Source: Candidatus Peregrinibacteria bacterium
GTDB taxonomy: Bacteria > Patescibacteriota > Gracilibacteria > UBA1369 > LOWO2-01-FULL-3
Assembly (NCBI GenBank): GCA_014728975.1
Contig: WJKQ01000140.1
Location: forward strand, 1-5,718
DNA: 5,718 nt
Direction of reading: 5' to 3'
The position numbers were made by a program, and so were the translations under genes. The notes beneath the pieces were generated by a model that was given only the letters and a program-made list of their open reading frames with translations, did not search any database and had not been told where the DNA came from. Below, piece by piece: positions 1 through 5,718 of the stretch (its first letter is position 1; each line of letters starts with the position of its first letter).

Positions 1-465
1 CGGATGAAACTGGGAGTTATGTTTGGCAATCCGGAAACAACGACCGGTGGACGCGCTCTTAAATTTTATACATCTGTAAGGATGGACATTAGAGCTATCG
101 GAAAAATTGAAATGACCGGTTCTTTGGATAAAGATCTTGTCGGCAATCGTGTAAGAGTAAAAATCGTTAAAAATAAAGTTGCTCCTCCTTTTAAATTTGC
201 GGAATTCGATATTATGTATAATAAAGGGATTTCTTATGAGGGCGATCTTCTTGATCTTGCCACAAAATATAACATTGCCCGTAAAGCTGGAGCATTTTAC
301 AGTTATAAAAATTCCAAGCTTGGTCAAGGTAGAGAAAACGCAAAATCTTATCTTATGGAGAATGAAAATGTTCTTAAAGCAGTGGAAAAAGATGTGAAAA
401 CAATGGTTTTTGGCAGTCCAAAAGAAATTGAAAAGGTGATTTCAAAATCCCAAAAAGAAGATTAA
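1..465 (+). CDS. recA: RecA recombinase, C-terminal part (5' end outside window)
   Basis: RecA forms ATP-dependent filaments on single-stranded DNA, performs strand exchange and triggers the SOS response in the cytoplasm. The frame is open from base 1, so the ATG at 4 is internal and the gene starts outside the window. The visible 154 residues begin with the end of the ATPase core. The DNA-binding loop L2 signature FGNPETTTGG is followed by ALKFYTSVRMDIR, both near-identical to the family. The core-to-C-domain junction RVKIVKNKVAPPFK and the C-terminal domain stretch KAGAFYSYKNSKLGQGRENA come next. The Walker A and B motifs lie upstream and cannot be checked. The protein ends in SKSQKED, a shorter and less acidic tail than the E. 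coli one, which normally dampens RecA activity. recX follows after 9 bases, the classic pairing. The identity is near certain from the motifs. Confidence 0.98.
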   Translation, partial: RMKLGVMFGNPETTTGGRALKFYTSVRMDIRAIGKIEMTGSLDKDLVGNRVRVKIVKNKVAPPFKFAEFDIMYNKGISYEGDLLDLATKYNIARKAGAFYSYKNSKLGQGRENAKSYLMENENVLKAVEKDVKTMVFGSPKEIEKVISKSQKED

Positions 466-474
466 TATATTAAG

Positions 475-954
475 ATGATTAATGAAAATTACGATAAATT
501 AATTCAATACGCGCTAAGGATACTTTCAAAGAAAAGTTATACAGAGTCTGAAATGCGTAAAAAATTAGCAAGGTACGCAAATAAAAGGAATATTACAGGT
601 GAAAATTATATCGAATCTGTAATTGACAGGCTCTTTGAACTCGATTATCTGGATGATAGTCAATTTGTAAAGAATTATGTTCGTCAGCGGATAAATATCA
701 AACCCAGAGGCAAGGCGCTAATAAAAAGGGAGCTGTTGTTAAAAGGGGTCTCCCAAACACTAATTGAGAATATTTATAGAGAAATTGAAATTGATGAAGT
801 GAAAATGGCAATTGATCTGCTTTCCAGTCGTTTACCCAGATTAATGAAATATCCAATTAAAAAACAAAAAGGGAAGGCTTATCAATTCCTTTATTCAAAA
901 GGTTTTGCCAAAGATGCTATTTACAAGGCAATAGAATCCTGTTACACTCTGTAA
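475..954 (+). CDS. recX: RecX, RecA-filament regulatory protein
   Basis: RecX binds in the groove of RecA filaments and limits their growth or promotes disassembly; in some bacteria it modulates RecA in both directions. The protein has 159 residues, close to the usual 150-170. Family features are visible: ALRILSKKSYTESEMRKKL at about 13-31, LFELDYLDDSQFVKNYV at about 53-69, and the basic KPRGKALIKRELLLKGVS at about 76-93. A third weaker helical unit, KGKAYQFLYSKGFAKDAIY, lies at about 132-150. This matches the three tandem three-helix units of RecX. The ATG lies 9 bases after the recA stop, which supports cotranscription and linked dosage. No good Shine-Dalgarno is spaced correctly: the nearest purine run, AGAAG at 456-460, is about 14 bases upstream. 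The gene ends 6 bases before a strong inverted repeat. Confidence 0.95.
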   Translation: MINENYDKLIQYALRILSKKSYTESEMRKKLARYANKRNITGENYIESVIDRLFELDYLDDSQFVKNYVRQRINIKPRGKALIKRELLLKGVSQTLIENIYREIEIDEVKMAIDLLSSRLPRLMKYPIKKQKGKAYQFLYSKGFAKDAIYKAIESCYTL

Positions 955-960
955 CTGTTA

Positions 961-1000
961 TAGGATCTTTTTTTATAAAGATCCTAGTTTTATATTGTTT
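961..1000 (+). terminator. Hairpin with interrupted U-rich tail between recX and nusA
   Basis: Bases 961-970 (taggatcttt) and 977-986 (aaagatccta) are a perfect 10-bp inverted repeat around a 6-base loop (ttttat). The RNA after the stem reads GUUUUAUAUUGUUU, rich in U but broken by A and G. The stem has only four G-C pairs. This is consistent with a weak intrinsic terminator for recA-recX that begins 6 bases after the recX stop. Weak stems and interrupted U tracts are typical of terminators that need NusA, and the next gene is nusA, so it could equally be a leader or attenuator element. The structure is seen directly; the function is inferred. Confidence 0.65.
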
Positions 1001-1012
1001 AATTTTATTAAT

Positions 1013-2254
1013 ATGCAGTCACAATTTATTTCTGCAATCAGTCAGCTTTGCGACGAAAAAAATATCGCTAAGGATCGTGTTCTTGAAACTATTAAAGCGG
1101 CACTGCGCGCGGCCTATAGAAAAGATTATGGTAATAAAGAGCAGGAAATTGAAGTGGATCTTGATGAAAAATCCGGTGTTGCTACAGTCTATTTAATTAA
1201 AGAAGTTGTTAAAAAAATTGAAGATGATAACATACAAATTTCTGTAAAGGATGCAAAAAAATACGATAAAAAAGCTAAAATCGGAGATAAAATACGTATA
1301 GATGTTACTCCGATGAATTACGGCAGGATAGCCGCTCAAGCCGCAAAACAGGTGATCATTCAAAAGGTTCAGGATGCTGAAAGGGATGTTTTATACGAAA
1401 CATTTAAAGATCGTGAAAATGAACTTATCAATGCAATTGTACACCGTGTCGACGGCAATAATGTTTATGTAAATCTTGATAATAAAACTACAACCAATAT
1501 TCCATATGATCAGCAGATTCCGGGAGAAAAATACTATTCCGGCCAAAGAATAAAACTTTATCTGGATAAAGTTATTAAAACCACGAAAGGTCCTCAATTA
1601 ATAATTTCCAGGACCCATCCAAATCTGGTAAAAAAACTTCTTGAACTTGAAATTCCTGAGATCAAATCAGGGCTGGTTGAGATAAAATCTATTGCCCGTG
1701 ATCCTGGAGTGAGAAGTAAAGTCGCGGTTTATTCAAGCGATGAAAAAATTGATCCAATCGGTTCCTGCGTCGGGCAGAAGGGGGTTCGCGTACAGAATAT
1801 AATGGATGAATTAAATGGTGAACGAATTGATATTATTCAATGGTCCGAAAACATGGAAGGATATATAAAAACAGCTTTGGCTCCAGCTAAAACTTCAGTG
1901 ATTGAACTTGATGAAAAAGAAAAAAGAGCCAGAGTATATGTTCAGCCAGATCAAAGACCGCTTGCAATCGGCAAACAGGGGCAAAATGTACGGCTGGCAT
2001 CTAACCTTACAGGATGGGAAATAGATATTCTGGATATAAGTGAACATGAAGGTGAATCACCGAAGGAGGAGCCAAAACCAAGTGTTGAAAAAGTTGAGGA
2101 GCTTGATATTGATAAAGAACTGGTTGAAAAATTATCCGCCGCAAATCTGACTTTGGTGGAACAGCTTAAAGGGCTTACAGTCAAAGATCTTGCAGAAGTG
2201 GAAGGCATAGATGAAAAAGGAGCGAAGGCAGTTGTTGACGCTATTAAAAAGTAA
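1013..2254 (+). CDS. nusA: Transcription termination/antitermination factor NusA
   Basis: NusA binds RNA polymerase near the RNA exit channel, promotes pausing and hairpin-dependent termination, and takes part in antitermination. The product has 413 residues. The N-terminal polymerase-binding domain spans about 1-125 (ISAISQLCDEKNI, ALRAAYRKDYG). An S1 domain follows at about 135-200. KH1 spans about 205-280 and contains DPIGSCVGQKGVRVQ, with its GxxG at 254-257. KH2 spans about 283-343, with GKQG at 320-323. An acidic linker at about 343-370 leads to one helix-hairpin-helix unit at about 376-413 (LTVKDLAEVEGIDEKGAKA). E. coli NusA (495 aa) has two such C-terminal repeats and B. subtilis NusA (about 371 aa) has none, so this form is intermediate. 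ATG 1013 is preferred over an in-frame TTG at 995, because TTG lies in the hairpin tail and MQSQFISAISQL fits the family start. No Shine-Dalgarno is seen. The usual partners rimP and infB are not adjacent. Confidence 0.96.
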   Translation: MQSQFISAISQLCDEKNIAKDRVLETIKAALRAAYRKDYGNKEQEIEVDLDEKSGVATVYLIKEVVKKIEDDNIQISVKDAKKYDKKAKIGDKIRIDVTPMNYGRIAAQAAKQVIIQKVQDAERDVLYETFKDRENELINAIVHRVDGNNVYVNLDNKTTTNIPYDQQIPGEKYYSGQRIKLYLDKVIKTTKGPQLIISRTHPNLVKKLLELEIPEIKSGLVEIKSIARDPGVRSKVAVYSSDEKIDPIGSCVGQKGVRVQNIMDELNGERIDIIQWSENMEGYIKTALAPAKTSVIELDEKEKRARVYVQPDQRPLAIGKQGQNVRLASNLTGWEIDILDISEHEGESPKEEPKPSVEKVEELDIDKELVEKLSAANLTLVEQLKGLTVKDLAEVEGIDEKGAKAVVDAIKK

Positions 2255-2275
2255 GTTTTAATCTTGTGCTTTTTC

Positions 2276-2291
2276 TGCTATAATATACGGA
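2276..2291 (+). promoter_or_regulatory. Extended -10 promoter for pilB
   Basis: In the 56-base gap between nusA and pilB, TGC at 2276-2278 directly precedes a perfect TATAAT at 2279-2284, forming an extended -10 element for a housekeeping sigma-70-like factor. No good -35 is present: the hexamer 17 bases upstream is only TTTTAA (2256-2261), and TTGTGC at 2264 is too close. An extended -10 can compensate for this. Transcription would start at about 2290-2292, leaving a leader of about 20 bases before the ATG at 2311 and no visible Shine-Dalgarno in it. pilB can therefore be transcribed independently of nusA, although readthrough from nusA is not excluded because no terminator is seen in the gap. 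Confidence 0.7.
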
Positions 2292-2310
2292 TTATCTGAA
2301 TCAAATAATT

Positions 2311-4035
2311 ATGGCAGATAAAAATTCCGGGACTACGGATTTATCAGCCGCGCAGGCTGCGGCACAGGCAGGGAGTAAAACTGAAGACAATCCTATTCCG
2401 GCCGGCACCAAGCCTGTTGAGGAAGTAAACAGGGAATTTCAGGAAAAGTCGACTTTAAAACGTGCAAAGGAGCTTGGGCTGCCATACATTGACATTGCCA
2501 GGACACCGCTTAATCCTGATTTTTTAAAGATAATCGATATACAAGACGCAAAGGAAGGAAGAATTATTCCGTTTTTCAGTGTTGGTAAAAAAGTAAGGGT
2601 CGCGGTAGATGATAAAAATAATCCTGAAACCAAAAAAATAATAAAAAAACTGGAAGACCGTGGTTATGATGTAAATATAAATCTGGCTTCTTCTGCAGGA
2701 ATAGATGATGCCCTGGATATATATGATTCCAGTCAGGTTTATAAGAAGAAAAAAATTGTAGAATCTGTTGAGGAAAAGGACATACAAACATATGAAAAAG
2801 AAATTGCCGATCTTGCCGATCTTCCGGAAAAATTAGATAAAGTAACTGCTGAAGAAGGATTAAATTTAATCAATATCGGAGCCATGAAAACAAAAGCTTC
2901 CGATGTCCATTTCGAACCCGAAGAAGAAACTGTCCCTGTAAGGTTTAGAATTGATGGGGTTTTACATAAAGTATTTGAGCTCCCACCAAAGATATATTCA
3001 AAAATTTCAGAGCAGTTAAAATATCAAAGCGGTATGCAGTTAAATGTTGCAACCATTCCTCAAGACGGACGGTATGTTTTTATTTTCAATAAAAGAAAAG
3101 TTGCTGTCCGTGTCGCGTCCATCCCCACACCATACGGTGAAGCTTTCGTGTGCAGATATCTGCCCGCCGGAAAGAAATTTTTAACATTTGAAGAGCTGGG
3201 ATTTCAGGGGCTGGCACTTAAAAAACTTGAAAAAGCCTCCAATATTTCCCAGGGAATGGTTTTGGTGACAGGACCTACAGGTAGCGGTAAATCCACCACT
3301 CTTTATTCTGTTTTGTCCAAAATGAATAATCCCGAAAATAAAATTATTACTCTTGAAGATCCTGTCGAATATTATATGCAGGGTGTAACGCAGAGTCAGA
3401 TTAATGAGAAAAAAGATTATACTTTTGCCAATGGTCTTCGTTCTATTTTGAGGCATGATCCGGATATTGTGATGATAGGTGAGATCCGTGATCTTAAAAC
3501 CGCGGAAACAGCCGCTCAGGCCGCTTTAACCGGACATGTTCTTTTGAGTACTCTTCATACAAACAGCGCGATAGAGTCAATTCCGCGTCTGATAAACATG
3601 GGGCTTCCTCCTTTTATGGTCGCACCCGCACTAAATACTGTAGTCGCGCAACGGCTTGTCAGGAGAGTATGTGAAAAATGTTCCACTCTCGAACCAGTAA
3701 GTGAAAGTGAAAAAAATGAATTTAAAGAGATTTTTGAAAACCTAAAAAAAGTCAATCCGGGAACCGAAGTTGAAGTTCCTGAAAAAATCCCAAAAGTTCA
3801 TGGTTGTGATGCGTGCAGTAATACCGGATATAAAGGAAGAGTAGTTATTGCCGAGGTCATTACCATTACTTCTGAAATTAAAGATCTTATTTTAAATAAT
3901 TCCAGTTCGGTGGACCTAATCAAGGCCGCACGAAAAGAAGGTATAGTAACCCTACGAGAAGACGGTTTTATTAAAGCAGCCCAGGGTGTAACCACTTTGG
4001 AGGAAGTGCACAGGGTTACTAATGTCGCAATGTAG
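2311..4035 (+). CDS. pilB: Type IV pilus assembly ATPase, PilB/GspE family
   Basis: This is the cytoplasmic hexameric ATPase that powers pilin polymerisation at the inner-membrane platform (PilC/PilM class partners, not in this window). It has 574 residues, the usual length. An Ala/Gln-rich tail at about 1-35 precedes a PilB/GspE N-terminal domain at about 45-145. The N2 domain contains KASDVHFEP (195-203), RFRIDGVLH and IPQDGRY (249-255). The ATPase core has Walker A GPTGSGKST (321-329), an Asp box around LEDPVEY (348-354), Walker B DIVMIGE (385-391) and a His box GHVLLSTLHT (408-417). A zinc-binding tetracysteine is present as CEKC (454-457) and CDAC (499-502), which separates PilB/GspE from PilT retraction ATPases. 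All catalytic boxes are intact. The sequence alone cannot exclude a type II secretion role, but pili are likelier in this genome type. The gene has its own promoter, and its 3' end overlaps the convergent MFS gene by 17 bases. Confidence 0.95.
   Translation: MADKNSGTTDLSAAQAAAQAGSKTEDNPIPAGTKPVEEVNREFQEKSTLKRAKELGLPYIDIARTPLNPDFLKIIDIQDAKEGRIIPFFSVGKKVRVAVDDKNNPETKKIIKKLEDRGYDVNINLASSAGIDDALDIYDSSQVYKKKKIVESVEEKDIQTYEKEIADLADLPEKLDKVTAEEGLNLINIGAMKTKASDVHFEPEEETVPVRFRIDGVLHKVFELPPKIYSKISEQLKYQSGMQLNVATIPQDGRYVFIFNKRKVAVRVASIPTPYGEAFVCRYLPAGKKFLTFEELGFQGLALKKLEKASNISQGMVLVTGPTGSGKSTTLYSVLSKMNNPENKIITLEDPVEYYMQGVTQSQINEKKDYTFANGLRSILRHDPDIVMIGEIRDLKTAETAAQAALTGHVLLSTLHTNSAIESIPRLINMGLPPFMVAPALNTVVAQRLVRRVCEKCSTLEPVSESEKNEFKEIFENLKKVNPGTEVEVPEKIPKVHGCDACSNTGYKGRVVIAEVITITSEIKDLILNNSSSVDLIKAARKEGIVTLREDGFIKAAQGVTTLEEVHRVTNVAM
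4019..4035. other. Tail-to-tail overlap of pilB and the MFS gene
   Basis: The last 17 bases of pilB (through TAG at 4033-4035) are also the last bases of the leftward MFS gene (TAG on the minus strand at 4019-4021). Both reading frames are well supported, so the overlap is real in this sequence. A 7-bp hairpin with one G-U wobble (4032-4038 with 4045-4051, loop atgaaa) straddles the pilB stop. It has no U tract on either strand and is not a convincing terminator. Transcripts from the two sides should therefore overlap at their 3' ends. Confidence 0.85.
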
Positions 4036-5245
4036 TATATGAAAATACTGCGCCGCCAAGCATTAATATTCCAAATATTATAAAAAGGTAATTAAAAGGC
4101 AGTAAAAGTAAAATTAAAGCACCTAACGTCGGCGCCAGAAAATAAGCTATCGGATCGGCTGTCATATATATCCCGTATAAATCTTCTTCCTTTTCTTTCG
4201 GTAAATTTTTAAAAAGATAATACTCCTGGAGGGGTTCAATTAACGCTGTACCGACACTGCAAATAATTAATAAAACAAAATTCAGCCAAATATTTTGGCT
4301 TAAAAATATCGCTGAAAGACATAATGCAATAAGTAAAAATCCTACAGAGATCGGAATTTTTATTCCTTTTTTATCAGCATATTTTCCAACCCCCACTTCA
4401 AGCAAAATTAGCGGTATAATTCCTAATGCCAATATTATTCCGGTTGCACTTTCATTTAAGCCGGTAGTAATGACATAGAGCGGAATGTACAGTCTTCTGA
4501 AACCAACCCAAATCATCAATAATGTTGAAATTATATATATTTTGGTTCTTTCCCCGTTTAAAAAATATTCTTTTAGTTTGTGAAAGGTTTTTGAGGCTGA
4601 TGTTTTTTTTCGGTTAATTATAGCAGGATGTTTTTGGATTATATGTTTATGATAAAAATAAATTAATCCACCAATTAAAATTGTCGCTGTCAAAATGAAT
4701 ACAAATTCGTAATTGAAATAGATCGCCAAAAATCCTCCCAATAAAGGTCCTGCAAAATATCCTATGTTATTAAATTTATAAAAGATCCCTTCTTCCTCAC
4801 CTAATTCTTTATCTTTCGCAAAATCTCTTACAAAAAGGGATAATGCCATCAATAAAAATAAATTAAACCATACTTTAATTGTGTTAAGTATGGCCAGTTC
4901 CGTTATTTTTGAAACAAAAATCAACAATAAAAAAACTATGCCCGATGTTAATAGGCTTATTTTCGTTATTGTGGTTCTCTCTACTTTTTTAAAAACTATT
5001 GTGCTTAAAACGGCCGCGAGGAACATTACCAGCGCCATTGCCGAATAAAAAAGACTGACAGCGGTATCCGTTTTCAAAATTGATTTAACGAAGTTTGGAA
5101 ATATAGGAAGGGTAAGTCCTATACCAAAACTCATAATAAGTACTGTCCATGAGAATATCCTCCCTTCTTTATGTTGATGGCAGGTTCGAATCTTTCTAAG
5201 CATCATGTCGGCATATATATTAACATTTGCGAAGATATTTTCCAT
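4019..5245 (-). CDS. Major facilitator superfamily transporter, substrate unknown
   Basis: This is an integral membrane protein of 408 residues with about 12 predicted hydrophobic segments, near residues 31-53, 61-85, 95-112, 117-139, 153-176, 179-198, 235-259, 267-287, 297-316, 319-340, 359-383 and 385-403. A basic cytoplasmic loop at about 199-234 splits the two six-helix halves. GVGKYADKKGIKIP (about 285-298), between segments 8 and 9, resembles the motif A repeat of the superfamily, and NNIGYFAGPLLGGFLA (159-174) resembles the segment 5 motif of drug/H+ antiporters. An efflux role is possible, but the substrate cannot be read from sequence. Start: ATG 5245 overlaps dprA by 26 bases. ATG 5206 or 5203 (residues 14 and 15) would leave a 13-17 base gap and still keep all membrane segments, and is a credible alternative. 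No Shine-Dalgarno decides between them. The gene is probably cotranscribed with dprA. Confidence 0.88.
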   Translation of the reverse strand: MENIFANVNIYADMMLRKIRTCHQHKEGRIFSWTVLIMSFGIGLTLPIFPNFVKSILKTDTAVSLFYSAMALVMFLAAVLSTIVFKKVERTTITKISLLTSGIVFLLLIFVSKITELAILNTIKVWFNLFLLMALSLFVRDFAKDKELGEEEGIFYKFNNIGYFAGPLLGGFLAIYFNYEFVFILTATILIGGLIYFYHKHIIQKHPAIINRKKTSASKTFHKLKEYFLNGERTKIYIISTLLMIWVGFRRLYIPLYVITTGLNESATGIILALGIIPLILLEVGVGKYADKKGIKIPISVGFLLIALCLSAIFLSQNIWLNFVLLIICSVGTALIEPLQEYYLFKNLPKEKEEDLYGIYMTADPIAYFLAPTLGALILLLLPFNYLFIIFGILMLGGAVFSYTTLRH

Positions 5246-5718
5246 CTTTTGTTATTATAAGGTTTTTTATTTCCAGAAAAGAAAGAACAGTAAGAAGTTT
5301 TTCTGTTGATATTGATGTTTTTGAAATAATTTCGTCGATTGAAACTGAACGACGAATTTTTAAAACAGAGAGAATTTCTGATTCTTCAGGTGAAAGTTTG
5401 TATGGAGAATCTCTTTTTTTGTTTTTTTGGGATTGTTTATTTGTTTTTTTGGAAAAATTAAACAAATGCGGCTGTTTATTTAAGATTTTGATTATATCCT
5501 GACCGGAAGCTACTGGATATGCTCCCCCATCCTGAAGAAGTTTTAAGATGCCCTGACTATTTTGTCTGTCTACATCGCCCGGAACTACAAAAATTTCTCT
5601 TCCCTGCTCCAACGCAAGTTCAGCCGTAATAAGCGCTCCGGATTTTTCCGGTGCCTCAATAATAAGCGTAGCAATCGAAAGCCCGCTGATTATTCTGTTT
5701 CGTTGAGGAAAATGAAAA
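5220..5718 (-). CDS. dprA: DNA-processing protein DprA, C-terminal part (5' end outside window)
   Basis: DprA (DNA processing protein A) protects incoming single-stranded DNA during transformation and loads RecA onto it. The frame is open to the right edge, giving 165 visible residues; the TTG at 5612 is an internal leucine codon and not a start. The fragment begins with FPQRNRIISGLS, a hallmark of the DprA Rossmann-like fold. IIEAPEKSGALITAELALEQ and GREIFVVPGDVD follow, then the fold's end near DGGAYPVASGQDII. A lysine/glutamine-rich linker at about fragment residues 80-105 leads to a C-terminal winged-helix domain at about 108-163 (SPEESEILSVLKIRRSVSID, STEKLLTVLSFLEIKNLI). That domain is found in many but not all DprA proteins. 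The substitution of DRQN after VPGDV, where many members have NP or PQ residues, is a modest divergence. The identity is secure. The MFS gene starts at or just after its stop. Confidence 0.95.
   Translation of the reverse strand, partial: FHFPQRNRIISGLSIATLIIEAPEKSGALITAELALEQGREIFVVPGDVDRQNSQGILKLLQDGGAYPVASGQDIIKILNKQPHLFNFSKKTNKQSQKNKKRDSPYKLSPEESEILSVLKIRRSVSIDEIISKTSISTEKLLTVLSFLEIKNLIITKDGKYLRKC

Noticed and set aside
991..996. TATATT as a -10 element for nusA
   Set aside because: No acceptable -35 or extended -10 accompanies it, and AT-rich sequence makes such matches common; a nusA promoter here remains possible but is not supported.
995..1012. TTG at 995 as the nusA start, adding six residues
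   Set aside because: It falls in the U-rich tail of the hairpin, the extra residues (MFNFIN in translation) are not family-like, and ATG 1013 gives the expected N-terminus.
2806..2823. Tandem 9-base repeat gccgatctt x2 in pilB
   Set aside because: There are only two copies, in frame, encoding ADLADL in a helical linker; this is ordinary and not a repeat array.
4064..4080. Palindrome taatatt-cca-aatatta as a terminator for pilB
   Set aside because: The stem is pure A-T, has no U tract, and lies inside the MFS coding sequence, where it encodes a membrane segment.
5227..5502. Open frame of 91 codons on the plus strand
   Set aside because: It lies wholly antisense to the well-supported dprA C-terminus, and its translation has no recognisable domain and is biased by the T-rich complement of lysine codons.
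5610..5612. TTG at 5612 as a start for dprA
   Set aside because: The frame continues upstream to the window edge with strongly conserved DprA sequence (FPQRNRIISGLS, EAPEKSGALITAELA).
1..5718. Alternative genetic code with TGA read as glycine or tryptophan
   Set aside because: All six frames are intact without in-frame TGA and all stops are TAA or TAG, so nothing indicates recoding.

Overview
The window is an AT-rich bacterial chromosome segment with compact coding and no gene-free stretch longer than about 60 bases. It carries six protein genes. Four read rightward: recA (3' part only), recX, nusA and a pilB/gspE-type pilus ATPase. Two read leftward: an MFS transporter and the 3' part of dprA, which runs off the right edge. 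I see no tRNA, rRNA, CRISPR array, insertion sequence or integrase. All visible stops are TAA or TAG, and no reading frame contains an internal TGA, so the standard bacterial code fits.

Several signs suggest a small-genome lineage such as Patescibacteria (CPR). These are the compact layout, the lack of a recognisable Shine-Dalgarno at the four visible starts, the lysine/isoleucine-rich proteins, and a nusA without rimP or infB beside it. This is an inference from style and gene order; no taxonomic marker has been matched.

Region by region: bases 1-465 encode the C-terminal third to half of RecA, and recX (475-954) follows after 9 bases, probably in the same transcript. A perfect 10-bp hairpin with an interrupted U-rich tail (961-1000) lies between recX and nusA. 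It could end the recA-recX transcript, act as a leader element for nusA, or both. nusA is best started at ATG 1013 and runs to 2254. A strong extended -10 element (2276-2284) sits 27 bases before the pilB ATG at 2311. The end of pilB overlaps the end of the convergent MFS gene by 17 bases, with no convincing terminator. The MFS gene is probably cotranscribed with dprA, overlapping it by 26 bases or following it after 13, depending on the start chosen.

Four of the six genes (recA, recX, pilB, dprA) belong to known steps of DNA uptake and recombination. PilB-type ATPases drive type IV pilus extension, DprA hands incoming single strands to RecA, and RecX restrains RecA filaments. The grouping is suggestive of natural transformation but does not prove it. 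I found no wholly unknown system here. The most interesting leads are the hairpin in front of nusA, the recombination/competence neighbourhood and the tail-to-tail gene overlap.
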